This document shows positions 6,673 through 15,128 of a stretch of 16,439 bases of DNA, one piece after another. The number at the start of each line of letters is the position of its first letter. Positions within the stretch are counted from its first letter, which is position 1. A program made the translations under genes and the position numbers. This DNA comes from an uncultured Bacillus sp. GTDB taxonomy: Bacteria > Bacillota > Bacilli > Bacillales > Cytobacillaceae. Below the pieces are notes generated by a model. That model was not told the origin of the DNA and did no database searches. It saw only the letters and a program-made list of their open reading frames with translations. The stretch spans positions 1 through 16,439 of the forward strand of contig CALCRD010000305.1 of assembly GCA_937894355.1 (NCBI GenBank), written 5' to 3'.

Positions 6673-7847
6673 TGAAGGAACACAACTACTCATTCGAAAC
6701 AAAACTTCTTCACAATAATCATAAAATCGATCCAACAACTGGTGCTGTAAGTGTTCCCATCCAACACGCTTCAACATTCCATCAATATTCGATCGATTCT
6801 TTCGGAAAATATGATTATAGCCGCAGTTTAAACCCGACTCGGGAAGCATTGGAAGATGTTATTGCTGAGCTTGAAGAAGGCACGAAGGGATTTGCCTTTG
6901 CTTCTGGTATGGCAGCTATTTCAACTGCCTTTTTACTACTTTCTAAGGATGATCATGTCGTTATTACAGAGGATGTCTATGGTGGAACTTTCCGCCTTGT
7001 TACCGAGGTGTTAAATCGATTTGGCATCGCCCACACTTTTGTGGATATGACTGACCTTGACCAAGTAGAAAAAGCAATTAAACCTAATACAAAACTATTT
7101 TATGTGGAGACTCCTTCGAATCCATTATTAAAAGTAACGGATATTCAAGCAGTTAGTAACCTTGCTAAGCAACATGGAGCATTGACCTTTGTAGATAATA
7201 CATTTCTAACTCCAGCATTACAAAAACCACTCTTACTCGGGGCTGACGTAGTGCTTCATAGTGCTACTAAATTCCTTTCTGGTCACAGTGATGTGGTTGC
7301 CGGCTTAGCTGTTGTTAAAGATGAAGCTTTAGCCAAAAGGCTGGCCTTTTTACAAAATTCCTTTGGAGCCGTTTTAGGAGTCCAAGATGCTTGGCTTGTT
7401 CTTAGAGGATTAAAAACTCTTCATGTTCGATTAGAACATTCTGTTAAATCTGCAGCTAAAATTGCTGCTTTTTTACAAAAACAGCCGTTTGTCAAAAATG
7501 TGTACTACCCTGGGCTAAGTGACCATCCACAATATGACCTGCAAAAACGGCAAGCTCTAAGCGCAGGTGCTGTTTTGTCATTTGAACTTCAAGATGAAGC
7601 ATTATTGCGATCATTTATTTCTAAGGTGCAAATACCGGTATTTGCAGTAAGCTTAGGTGCTGTAGAATCAATTCTTTCTTATCCAGCAAAAATGTCCCAC
7701 GCTGCGATGTCAGAGAAAGATCGATTAGATCGAGGGATTACTAACCAATTACTTCGTCTATCAGTCGGGCTAGAAAATCCAGAAGATTTAATTAATGATT
7801 TTACATTAGCATTACAAGATGCTGCTAAAAACCCATTAGAGGTGTAA
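6672..7847 (+). CDS. metC: Cystathionine beta-lyase MetC
   Basis: The second PLP enzyme of the Cys/Met family in the operon, 391 residues, expected to split cystathionine to homocysteine, pyruvate and ammonia. The Schiff-base lysine is Lys200 in HSATKFLSGH. The VDNTF block, the YDYSRSLNPTRE phosphate-contact motif and the C-terminal SLGAVESILSYPAKMSHA substrate-carboxylate motif are all present. The ATG shares its A with the metI stop codon, and AAGGAGG lies about 10 bases upstream, inside the metI 3' end, so translation is probably coupled. B. subtilis MetC (YjcJ) has about the same length. Beta-lyase and gamma-synthase members cannot be separated with certainty by eye; gene order is the main argument. 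Confidence 0.9.
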   Translation: MKEHNYSFETKLLHNNHKIDPTTGAVSVPIQHASTFHQYSIDSFGKYDYSRSLNPTREALEDVIAELEEGTKGFAFASGMAAISTAFLLLSKDDHVVITEDVYGGTFRLVTEVLNRFGIAHTFVDMTDLDQVEKAIKPNTKLFYVETPSNPLLKVTDIQAVSNLAKQHGALTFVDNTFLTPALQKPLLLGADVVLHSATKFLSGHSDVVAGLAVVKDEALAKRLAFLQNSFGAVLGVQDAWLVLRGLKTLHVRLEHSVKSAAKIAAFLQKQPFVKNVYYPGLSDHPQYDLQKRQALSAGAVLSFELQDEALLRSFISKVQIPVFAVSLGAVESILSYPAKMSHAAMSEKDRLDRGITNQLLRLSVGLENPEDLINDFTLALQDAAKNPLEV

Positions 7848-7849
7848 AA

Positions 7850-9715
7850 ATGAGTTTCCTTTCAAAATTAGAAAATAAAATCCTTATTGGTGACGGTGCA
7901 ATGGGAACCCTCCTTTATTCATATGGAATAGATAGTTGTATTGAGGAGTTGAATCTTTCCAATCCCGAAAAAATCTTATCTGTACACCAAGCATATATAA
8001 ACGCTGGAGCCGACATTATCCAAACCAATACTTATGCAGCTAATTATTTAAAATTAGCTCGATATGGCCTTGAAGATTCGGTAAAAGAAATCAATACGGC
8101 AGCTGTAAAAATTGCCAAAAAGGCAGTTTCTGATACTTCTTACGTTCTAGGGACGATTGGCGGTAATCGTGGAGTTAGACCGAACAGTCTTGCTCTCGAT
8201 GAAATCAAAAGAAGCTTCCGGGAACAATTGTATTGTTTCCTATTAGAAGGTGTAGACGGAATCATGTTAGAAACCTATTATGATTTGGAAGAAATGGAAG
8301 CTGTTCTTGAAATCGCTCGAAGAGAAACAGAGCTTCCGATTGTCACTCAGCTTTCAATGCAGGAAGTTGGATTTATGCAGGATCGTACTCCGATTGCCGA
8401 AGCCTTAAAACGGCTTGAAAACATTGGTGCGGATGTTATTGGCCTTAATTGTCGCCTCGGTCCACACCATATGATCAAGGCATTAGAGGAAGTTCCACTT
8501 CCTAAACATTCTTTTTTATCTGCCTATCCAAATGCCAGTCTACCTGCCTATACTGACGGGCTCTTTCATTATGATGGTGACCCCGAGTACTTCCGCAATT
8601 CAGCCCTTTTATTTAGGGACCAAGGTGTCCGATTACTTGGGGGCTGTTGCGGGACTACACCGGAACATATCCGGGCTTTTGCTGAAGAGCTTCGCGATGT
8701 TCCACCGCTTTTAGAAAAAGCTAAAAAACCAAAGGCACAAAAAATCGAGATTGAGCCAGTCATAACTAAAAGAGATGTCCAACCTTTACAAGAAATTGTT
8801 AAAAAGCGTCCTTCGATTTTAGTCGAGTTAGATCCACCAAGAAAATTGGATACAACTCGTTTTTTTGCTGGTGTGAACGCATTAAAGGAAGTCGGAATAG
8901 ATGCGATTACCCTAGCAGATAATTCCCTTGCTTCACCAAGGATATCCAACTCAGCTATTGGACATTTAATTAAAACTCAAACCGGTCTAAGGCCGTTAAT
9001 TCATATCACTTGTCGTGATCGAAATATCATTGGGCTACAGTCACACTTAATGGGACTCCACACACTAGGATTACATGATGTATTAGCGATTACCGGTGAT
9101 CCTGCAAGAGTCGGTGATTTCCCTGGAGCATCATCTGTGTATGATGTTTCATCCTTTGAATTAATTGCGATGATTAAACAATTAAACCAAGGACTAGCCA
9201 GCTCTGGAAAAGATCTCGGGCAAAAGACAGAATTTTCAGTAGCATCGGCATTTAATCCTAATGTCCGATCTTTGGAAAAAGCAGTTGTCCGAATGGAAAA
9301 GAAAATAGCTCATGGAGCAGATTATTTTATTACGCAACCCGTTTTTTCTGAAGAAAAGCTCTTGGAAGTTTACGAAGCGACAAGACATATTAGTGCTCCA
9401 ATCTATATTGGTTTAATGCCGTTTACTAGTCATAAAAATATGGAGTTTCTACATCATGAAGTACCAGGAATAAAAATTTCTGATTCAATTCGTGAGAACA
9501 TGGCTAAGTTCAAGGACACCCCTGATTTAGCAGCACAAGAAGGCATAATCATCACAAAATCATTAATCGATGCCGCTTTAGACCTATTTAATGGAATATA
9601 CTTAATTACGCCATTTCTACGCTATGAACTAACAGTCGAATTAGCGGACTATACAAACAAGAAAGTTGCACAATTAACAAGGGGGAAGTCAAATGTCCAC
9701 AACATCATTTTCTGA
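7850..9715 (+). CDS. Fused homocysteine S-methyltransferase / methylenetetrahydrofolate reductase (YitJ-type)
   Basis: A 621-residue fusion. Residues 1-290 are a homocysteine methyltransferase domain with a zinc site made by Cys201 (LNCRLGP) and Cys266-Cys267 (GGCCGTTPEHI). Residues about 315-610 are a MetF-like flavin barrel that reduces 5,10-methylene-THF to 5-methyl-THF. Glu326 in VELDPPR is in the place of the catalytic Glu of E. coli MetF, and DPAR (in ITGDPARVGDFP) is in the place of the folate/FAD loop. B. subtilis YitJ has the same layout (about 612 residues). It begins 2 bases after the metC stop, with AGAGGTG as ribosome site inside metC, and its 3' end overlaps metH by 23 bases. 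It supplies the methyl donor for MetH; what its first domain adds is open. Confidence 0.93.
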   Translation: MSFLSKLENKILIGDGAMGTLLYSYGIDSCIEELNLSNPEKILSVHQAYINAGADIIQTNTYAANYLKLARYGLEDSVKEINTAAVKIAKKAVSDTSYVLGTIGGNRGVRPNSLALDEIKRSFREQLYCFLLEGVDGIMLETYYDLEEMEAVLEIARRETELPIVTQLSMQEVGFMQDRTPIAEALKRLENIGADVIGLNCRLGPHHMIKALEEVPLPKHSFLSAYPNASLPAYTDGLFHYDGDPEYFRNSALLFRDQGVRLLGGCCGTTPEHIRAFAEELRDVPPLLEKAKKPKAQKIEIEPVITKRDVQPLQEIVKKRPSILVELDPPRKLDTTRFFAGVNALKEVGIDAITLADNSLASPRISNSAIGHLIKTQTGLRPLIHITCRDRNIIGLQSHLMGLHTLGLHDVLAITGDPARVGDFPGASSVYDVSSFELIAMIKQLNQGLASSGKDLGQKTEFSVASAFNPNVRSLEKAVVRMEKKIAHGADYFITQPVFSEEKLLEVYEATRHISAPIYIGLMPFTSHKNMEFLHHEVPGIKISDSIRENMAKFKDTPDLAAQEGIIITKSLIDAALDLFNGIYLITPFLRYELTVELADYTNKKVAQLTRGKSNVHNIIF

Positions 9716-12700
9716 TCGGTTAAAATCAAAGATTCTTATAATGGACGGCGCAATGGGGACGATGCTTCAGCAAGCAAATTTAACAGCAGAAGATTTTGGC
9801 GGCGAACAATATGAAGGATGTAATGAAAACCTAAATATTACCCGTCCAGATGTAATTGAAAGAATCCATCTTGAATATTTGCAAGCAGGAGCTGACATTA
9901 TCGAAACCAATACCTTTGGTGCAACAAGTATTGTTTTAGCAGATTACCAGCTCTCACACCTAGCATACGAACTAAATAAAAAGGCCGCAATAATTGCCCG
10001 GAAAGCGGCAGATGCTATCTCAACACTGGAAAAACCGCGTTTTGTTGCCGGATCAATGGGCCCAACAACCAAAACCTTAAGTGTTACAGGCGGAACCACT
10101 TTTTCAGCATTAGCTGATGCTTACGAGGAACAAGCAATTGGCCTTATCGACGGAAATGTTGATTTACTTTTAATGGAAACCAGTCAAGACTTATTAAACG
10201 TTAAAGCAGGATTCGTTGGAATCGAACGAGCTTTTGAAAAAACAGGTAAAAAACTGCCGTTAATCGTTTCAGGAACGATTGAACCTATGGGAACCACGCT
10301 TGCTGGACAATCTATAGAGGCTTTCTATATTTCTGTGCAACATATGAACCCGATTGCAGTTGGCCTAAACTGTGCAACAGGTCCCGAATTTATGCAAGAT
10401 CATATTCGTTCTTTATCTAATCTTGCGTCTACATCGGTTATTTGTTATCCAAATGCTGGATTACCTGATGAAGAAGGCCACTACCACGAATCACCTGATA
10501 GTTTAGCGAAAAAGTTAACTGGGTTTGCTCAAGAAGGCTGGTTAAACATTGTAGGTGGTTGCTGCGGAACTACACCCGACCATATTAAAGCTATAAGTGA
10601 AACAATTAGTGAGCTTGAATCAAGAACATTCGCAAATAATTCAACACATATGGTTTCAGGTATTGAACCATTTATTTATGATGATCCCACTCTACGACCA
10701 ATCATGGTTGGCGAGCGAACCAATGTTATTGGATCTCGGAAATTTAAAAGATTAATTGGTGAAGGGAAATTTGAGGAAGCAGCTGAAATTGCTCGAGCTC
10801 AAGTAAAAGGCGGAGCCCATGTTATTGATCTTTGCCTAGCTGACCCTGACCGTGAAGAATTACAAGATATGGAGAACTTTATTAAAGAAGTCGTAAAGAA
10901 AGTCAAAGTTCCACTTGTTATTGATTCAACTGATGATGCTGTCATTGAGAAAGCATTAACCTACTCGCAAGGAAAAGCTATTATCAATTCAATTAATCTT
11001 GAAGATGGTGAAGAACGCTTTGCAGCCATTTCACCGTTGATCCATCGCTATGGTGCTGCTGTTGTCGTTGGGACGATTGATGAAAAAGGAATGGGAGTTA
11101 CGGCCGAACGTAAGCTAGCCATTGCCCAACGGTCATATGATTTGCTCGTCAATAAATATGGCATCCCACCACAGGATATTATTTTTGACCCGCTCGTCTT
11201 TCCTGTTGGAACTGGGGATGCACAATACATTGGATCAGCAAAGGCTACAGTTGAAGGAATTAGAAGAATTAAAGAAGCCTTACCGGCAACTCAAACCATC
11301 CTAGGCATCAGCAATGTATCGTTTGGACTACCTAATGTAGGCCGTGAAATATTAAATTCAGTGTTCTTATATCATTGTACTCAAGCCGGACTAGACTATG
11401 CGATTGTTAATACGGAAAAGCTTGAACGTTTTGCTTCAATTTCTAAAGATGAAGTCGCACTAGCTGAAAAGCTGTTGTTTGACACAACCGATGAAACACT
11501 AGCTACTTTTACTGATTTTTATCGTGATAAAAAGAAGGAAACAAAACAAACTGTTCCTTCAATGACCCTGCAAGAGCGACTTAGCTATTATATTGTCGAG
11601 GGTACCAAAGAAGGTTTGCTTCCTGATTTAGAGCAAGCTCTAATTCACTACCCTGCCCCACTTGATATTATCAATGGTCCATTAATGGAAGGCATGAAAG
11701 AAGTAGGACGATTATTTAACGGTAATCAACTTATCGTTGCGGAAGTGTTGCAAAGCGCGGAAGTGATGAAGGCTGCTGTATCATTCCTTGAACCATATAT
11801 GGAAAACGACAGTACTACTGCTGTTAAGGGGAAAATCCTTTTGGCAACTGTTAAAGGCGATGTTCATGATATTGGTAAAAACCTAGTAGAAATTATTTTA
11901 AGTAACAACGGCTACAATGTCATTGACCTTGGAATTAAGGTCAATCCAGCTGATATTGTTGCAGCGGTTAAAAAAGAACAACCAGATATTGTCGGACTAT
12001 CAGGTCTATTAGTTAAGTCTGCTCAACAAATGGTCTTGACGGCACATGATATGAAACAAGCTGGGATTGATGTACCTATTTTAGTTGGCGGCGCTGCCCT
12101 TTCTAGAAAGTTCACAGATACAAAAATCTCCAAAGAATATGACGGAGTCGTGCTTTACGCCAAGGATGCTATGAACGGCTTGGACCTAGCTAATCAAGTT
12201 CAAAATCCTGAAGAATTAGAAAAACTTATTCTTGAAAAACAAACAAAACTTAATACGCTCAATCAACAAACTAATTCTGGCATTATAAGCAGTGTCGCTA
12301 CGGCTGTCAGAGCGAAATCAAACGTTAAAACTGATGTACCTGTTAGCATACCTAAAGACACCGTTCGTCATATTGTTCGTTCTTATACACTTTCACACGT
12401 TGAACCTTATATTAATCAACAAATGTTATTAGGACATCATCTCGGTGTAAAAGGAACCATCGAAAAATTATTAGCCTCTGGAGATGAAAAGGCAGTAAAA
12501 ATTCACGAAATGGTTCAGAAATTAATCACGGAAGCAAAAGAAAAAAATTGGATTCAGCCTAGTGCAGTTTACCAATTCTTCCCTGCCAAAGCAGCAGAGA
12601 ATAAAATTTTTATTTATGATCCCGAAAATAAAGATACTGTATTAGAAGAATTTGATTTCCCAAGACAAAGCGTTGCGCCACATCTTTGTCTTGCTGATTA

Positions 12701-13148
12701 TGTAAAATCAGTTGATAGTGGATTAACTGATTATGTTGGCTTTTTTACAGTCACAGCTGGACCAGGTGTTCGTGAAATAGCGGAAAAACTTAAAGAACAA
12801 GGTAGATTTCTAGAATCCCATGCCCTGCAGGCATTAGCTTTAGAGACTGCTGAAGGCTTAGCTGAACTTATTCATCGACAAATGCGTGATATATTAGGCT
12901 TCCCTGATCCGGTTGACATGACCATGAAGGACCGGTTCTCAGCTCGTTATCAAGGTCAACGGTTCTCGTTTGGCTATCCTGCTTGTCCTGACCTTGAAGA
13001 CCAAACCAAATTATTCTCACTTCTCCACCCTGAGGATATTGGTATTAACCTAACCGAAGGTTTTATGATGGAGCCGGAAGCGTCGGTTACAGCAATTGTG
13101 TTTGCCCATCCAGAAGCAAGATACTTTAACGTATTACGAAATGAATAA
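9693..13148 (+). CDS. metH: Cobalamin-dependent methionine synthase MetH
   Basis: 1151 residues with the full MetH order. The homocysteine domain (about 1-310) has zinc ligands Cys227 (LNCATGP) and Cys290-Cys291 (GGCCGTTPDHI). The pterin/methyl-THF barrel (about 335-600) begins PIMVGERTNVIGSRKF. A helical cap (about 630-720) follows, then the B12 domain with the cobalt ligand His725 in GDVHDIGKN and a TVKG / GLSGLL / VGGAAL Rossmann pattern. Last is the AdoMet reactivation domain, with R1090-x3-GYPACPD. It transfers the methyl group of 5-methyl-THF through cob(I)alamin to homocysteine. It is slightly shorter than the E. coli enzyme (1227). The ATG overlaps the preceding gene, with GGGGG 7-8 bases upstream. 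It needs B12, so the cell must import or make it, and the AdoMet domain implies a flavodoxin/reductase partner. Confidence 0.97.
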   Translation: MSTTSFSDRLKSKILIMDGAMGTMLQQANLTAEDFGGEQYEGCNENLNITRPDVIERIHLEYLQAGADIIETNTFGATSIVLADYQLSHLAYELNKKAAIIARKAADAISTLEKPRFVAGSMGPTTKTLSVTGGTTFSALADAYEEQAIGLIDGNVDLLLMETSQDLLNVKAGFVGIERAFEKTGKKLPLIVSGTIEPMGTTLAGQSIEAFYISVQHMNPIAVGLNCATGPEFMQDHIRSLSNLASTSVICYPNAGLPDEEGHYHESPDSLAKKLTGFAQEGWLNIVGGCCGTTPDHIKAISETISELESRTFANNSTHMVSGIEPFIYDDPTLRPIMVGERTNVIGSRKFKRLIGEGKFEEAAEIARAQVKGGAHVIDLCLADPDREELQDMENFIKEVVKKVKVPLVIDSTDDAVIEKALTYSQGKAIINSINLEDGEERFAAISPLIHRYGAAVVVGTIDEKGMGVTAERKLAIAQRSYDLLVNKYGIPPQDIIFDPLVFPVGTGDAQYIGSAKATVEGIRRIKEALPATQTILGISNVSFGLPNVGREILNSVFLYHCTQAGLDYAIVNTEKLERFASISKDEVALAEKLLFDTTDETLATFTDFYRDKKKETKQTVPSMTLQERLSYYIVEGTKEGLLPDLEQALIHYPAPLDIINGPLMEGMKEVGRLFNGNQLIVAEVLQSAEVMKAAVSFLEPYMENDSTTAVKGKILLATVKGDVHDIGKNLVEIILSNNGYNVIDLGIKVNPADIVAAVKKEQPDIVGLSGLLVKSAQQMVLTAHDMKQAGIDVPILVGGAALSRKFTDTKISKEYDGVVLYAKDAMNGLDLANQVQNPEELEKLILEKQTKLNTLNQQTNSGIISSVATAVRAKSNVKTDVPVSIPKDTVRHIVRSYTLSHVEPYINQQMLLGHHLGVKGTIEKLLASGDEKAVKIHEMVQKLITEAKEKNWIQPSAVYQFFPAKAAENKIFIYDPENKDTVLEEFDFPRQSVAPHLCLADYVKSVDSGLTDYVGFFTVTAGPGVREIAEKLKEQGRFLESHALQALALETAEGLAELIHRQMRDILGFPDPVDMTMKDRFSARYQGQRFSFGYPACPDLEDQTKLFSLLHPEDIGINLTEGFMMEPEASVTAIVFAHPEARYFNVLRNE

Positions 13149-13154
13149 TTAAGA

Positions 13155-13218
13155 AAGGCTGTTTTCGTAAAGTTTGTTGTTAATCTTTAAAAGCAACAAT
13201 GTTTGAGAAAAGAGCCTT
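13155..13218. repeat. Long imperfect inverted repeat after metH
   Basis: AAGGCTGTTTTC (13155-13166) pairs with GAAAAGAGCCTT (13207-13218) with one mismatch, and TTGTTG (13174-13179) pairs with CAACAA (13194-13199) inside it. It could fold as one long hairpin before the operon terminator. It resembles, from memory, short non-coding repeats scattered in Bacillaceae intergenic regions; that similarity was not tested. Confidence 0.55.
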
Positions 13219-13221
13219 AAG

Positions 13222-13262
13222 AAAAAACAGCCATCTTCTTTACTTTGATGGCTGTTTTTTTT
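13222..13262. terminator. Bidirectional terminator between metH and yteA
   Basis: An 11-bp stem (AAACAGCCATC at 13225-13235 with GATGGCTGTTT at 13247-13257, 11-nt loop) has a T run of eight or so on the plus strand. On the minus strand TTTTTTC follows the stem. It ends the met operon and also the convergent gene at 13264-14019, whose stop lies just inside its edge. Confidence 0.9.
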
Positions 13263-13263
13263 A

Positions 13264-14019
13264 CTATAATTTGTCTTCGGTATATGGCTCGTGTTCAGCG
13301 GCGGGTAAATCACCAAAGGGGGTCATAATGCCTTCTTCATCCAATTCAGCTTCGTATTTTTCATGCTGCTTATTTGGATAAACTTTGATGTTATTCCCGT
13401 ACATATCATTACCCACAAAATTTTCAAAATCCTCAACAAAGCCAATGTTTTCTTCCTGTTCGTTGTAATTATTATTATAATCATCTTGGGGAAATGCAAA
13501 ATCGGATGGTGTCTCTGATGTTCCATACTCTGCTACTTCCTGCCATGAATCCTCCGCATCGTAAACAACTGATTCATTTTTCTCATCAAGATCAAATTTA
13601 CCAAAAGGTGGCATCAACACCCCTTCTTCGAGTGGCCGTTTATGAGAAACATGTTGATCTGGACTATGCTCTTTACAATACGTTGTAGTTGGGATGGCAT
13701 CTAGCCGATCATATGGTACCACAGCTCCACATACCTCACATCGCCCATATGTTCCTTTTTCAATAGCGGATAATGCGCGATTAATATTTTGCATATGAAG
13801 TTGTTCATGTTCATTTAAAGCAATATCCTTCTCACGTTCGTAAAGCTCGGTCCCTTCATCTGCTGGATGGTTATCATAACTAGATAATTCCCCCATTGAT
13901 TCGTGAAAATGGCCTCTTTCAAGACCGAAATGATCATTTTGTTTAATCCTCTCTTCAAGCTCATTTTTCTCATTCATTAAACGGACACGAAAGTTGTCTA
14001 ACTGTTCTTTAGAAAGCAT
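13264..14019 (-). CDS. yteA: YteA-family sporulation protein, TraR/DksA-type zinc finger
   Basis: A 251-residue protein of the YteA group, which combines a DksA-like coiled coil with a zinc finger and a family-specific acidic tail. Residues 1-85 are charged and helical and include the HPADEGTELYEREKD block. The finger has Cys94-x2-Cys97 and Cys115-x2-His118, a C-C-C-H set rather than four cysteines. The tail has two copies of a short motif, GVLMPPFGKF near 137 and GIMTPFGDL near 230. The family is linked to sporulation; its target (RNA polymerase or other) is not settled. The start is ATG with GAAAGGGGT upstream. A CATATATAG element about 20 bases before the ribosome site looks like a sporulation sigma -10, but this is weak. 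It converges on the met operon terminator. Confidence 0.85.
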   Translation of the reverse strand: MLSKEQLDNFRVRLMNEKNELEERIKQNDHFGLERGHFHESMGELSSYDNHPADEGTELYEREKDIALNEHEQLHMQNINRALSAIEKGTYGRCEVCGAVVPYDRLDAIPTTTYCKEHSPDQHVSHKRPLEEGVLMPPFGKFDLDEKNESVVYDAEDSWQEVAEYGTSETPSDFAFPQDDYNNNYNEQEENIGFVEDFENFVGNDMYGNNIKVYPNKQHEKYEAELDEEGIMTPFGDLPAAEHEPYTEDKL

Positions 14020-14274
14020 AATTGTACCCCTTTCAATGGCTATATATGAAAAATCCTTCGTTGTTATATCGCAGGAAATCAGCCCTTCTCAAGCATTTTC
14101 ATTTCATCATTATTATTTTTGCATGCTAGTTTCAGTTATTTGGCAGTAAAGTTATTTTCCCAAACAAACGCTATTTTCATTCTTATTAATGTCATCTTCT
14201 AGGTCGTATAAAAAGCTTTAGCTTGTTTGATGATAATGATTGTCTGACCAAATGTAAAAAAAGGAGTGAAAAAA
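14020..14274. other. Divergent intergenic region with a Fur-like box
   Basis: This holds the upstream regions of the yteA-type gene (minus) and the small Asn/Gln-rich gene (plus). TGATAATGATTGTCT at 14231-14245 matches the 7-1-7 Fur pattern TGATAAT-N-ATTATCA at 12 of 14 positions. I see no strong sigma-A promoter in either direction. Confidence 0.35.
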
Positions 14275-14460
14275 TTGGTTAATAATAATTTTGAACGTTT
14301 TAATAAAGCGCAACAAGAGCATAAATCAACTTACATTGGCAACAAAAACACACAAAATCCCAGTGGTTTAAACCAAAGTAACTATAACAGCCAAGAGGAC
14401 ACGGATAAGTCCATTGGGGCATCAGGAAGAAATCCAACTGGTGGACAGACCAGATTTTAG
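14275..14460 (+). CDS. Small Asn/Gln-rich protein of unknown function (61 aa)
   Basis: I do not recognise this protein. It is 61 residues, very hydrophilic, rich in Asn, Gln, Ser and Thr, with no Cys or Trp, no membrane helix and no signal peptide, ending in GASGRNPTGGQTRF. The composition suggests an unfolded protein, as in small spore proteins, but no SASP motif is visible. I start at TTG (14275) because AAGGAG lies 8 bases before it. A GTG at 14266 in the same frame overlaps that ribosome site and is unlikely. A Fur-like box lies about 30 bases upstream. It is followed after 96 bases by the DUF3231 gene on the same strand with no clear terminator between, so the two may be cotranscribed. 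Confidence 0.6.
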   Translation: MVNNNFERFNKAQQEHKSTYIGNKNTQNPSGLNQSNYNSQEDTDKSIGASGRNPTGGQTRF

Positions 14461-14556
14461 AAAGAATATTTCCAAGTGTTCTTCACAAATTAATAGTGCT
14501 TCAGAAAAATTTAAGGAGATTTCAATTTGCATTTACCAAATTTAAGGAGTGTTTTT

Positions 14557-15081
14557 ATGGGAATTTTAAGTGGAAATCCGCAAAATGAGCCGCTACACTA
14601 TGGAGAAGTATTTGGTGTGTGGAGCTATGTATTATCAGCAAAAGGAATGTTAGTTGGTTACCAAACATTCGCGAATCATACTGGTGATAATGATCTAAAG
14701 AGATTAGTAACAGAAGCTATAGATGGGCTTAAACAGGAGATTGTTCAAACAGAAGCGTTACTTAAAGCCAATGGCATCGCGCTTCCTCCTACCCCTCCAG
14801 AAAGACCTGTAGCTAACCGTGAGGATATTCCGGTTGGAGCAAGATTTAATGATCCTGAAATTAGCGCTTCCTTATCCAAAGATATAGCCGCGGGTTTAGT
14901 AGTCTGCAGTGGTATTATTGGGCAATCCATTCGCGAAGATGTAGCCATGATCTTTACCCAATTCCATGCAGCTAAACTGACTCTTGGGGCAAAAGTGTTA
15001 CGTCTAAACAAGGAAAAGGGCTGGATTATTCCGCCTCCTCTTCATGTAAATAAAGTCGAAAGAGAACTAGTTCATTCATAA
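14557..15081 (+). CDS. DUF3231 family protein
   Basis: A 174-residue protein of the DUF3231 group, common in Bacillaceae and often multicopy; the function is unknown. The opening MGILSGNPQNEPLHYGEVFGVW is characteristic. The rest is mainly helical, with ferritin-like spacing of acidic and His residues (for example H24-T, Q144-F-H-A), a Pro-rich linker near residues 82-92 (PPTPPERP) and a hydrophobic stretch around 113-123. I choose the ATG at 14557, with AAGGAG 7 bases upstream, because it gives the usual family N-terminus. A TTG 30 bases earlier, in frame, has an equally good ribosome site and would add ten residues. It ends at a hairpin shared with the convergent selU gene. Confidence 0.8.
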   Translation: MGILSGNPQNEPLHYGEVFGVWSYVLSAKGMLVGYQTFANHTGDNDLKRLVTEAIDGLKQEIVQTEALLKANGIALPPTPPERPVANREDIPVGARFNDPEISASLSKDIAAGLVVCSGIIGQSIREDVAMIFTQFHAAKLTLGAKVLRLNKEKGWIIPPPLHVNKVERELVHS

Positions 15082-15089
15082 AAATGTAA

Positions 15090-15126
15090 AAACCCCAACG
15101 AGTATAATTATTACTCATTGGGGTTT
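15090..15126. terminator. Shared terminator between DUF3231 and selU genes
   Basis: AAACCCCAACGAGTA (15090-15104) pairs with TACTCATTGGGGTTT (15112-15126) with one mismatch and a 7-nt loop. On the minus strand it is followed by TTTTTACATTTTT, a good tail for selU. On the plus strand the tail (TTTCCCTATTT) is weaker. Confidence 0.85.
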
Positions 15127-15128
15127 CC

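Noticed and set aside
8569..8949. 126-residue minus-strand frame inside the yitJ-type gene
   Set aside because: Antisense shadow. The plus strand encodes the zinc-site and linker region of the fusion protein.
13199..13381. 60-residue plus-strand frame after metH
   Set aside because: It runs through the inverted repeat and terminator and then antisense to the yteA-type gene, so it is very unlikely to be translated.
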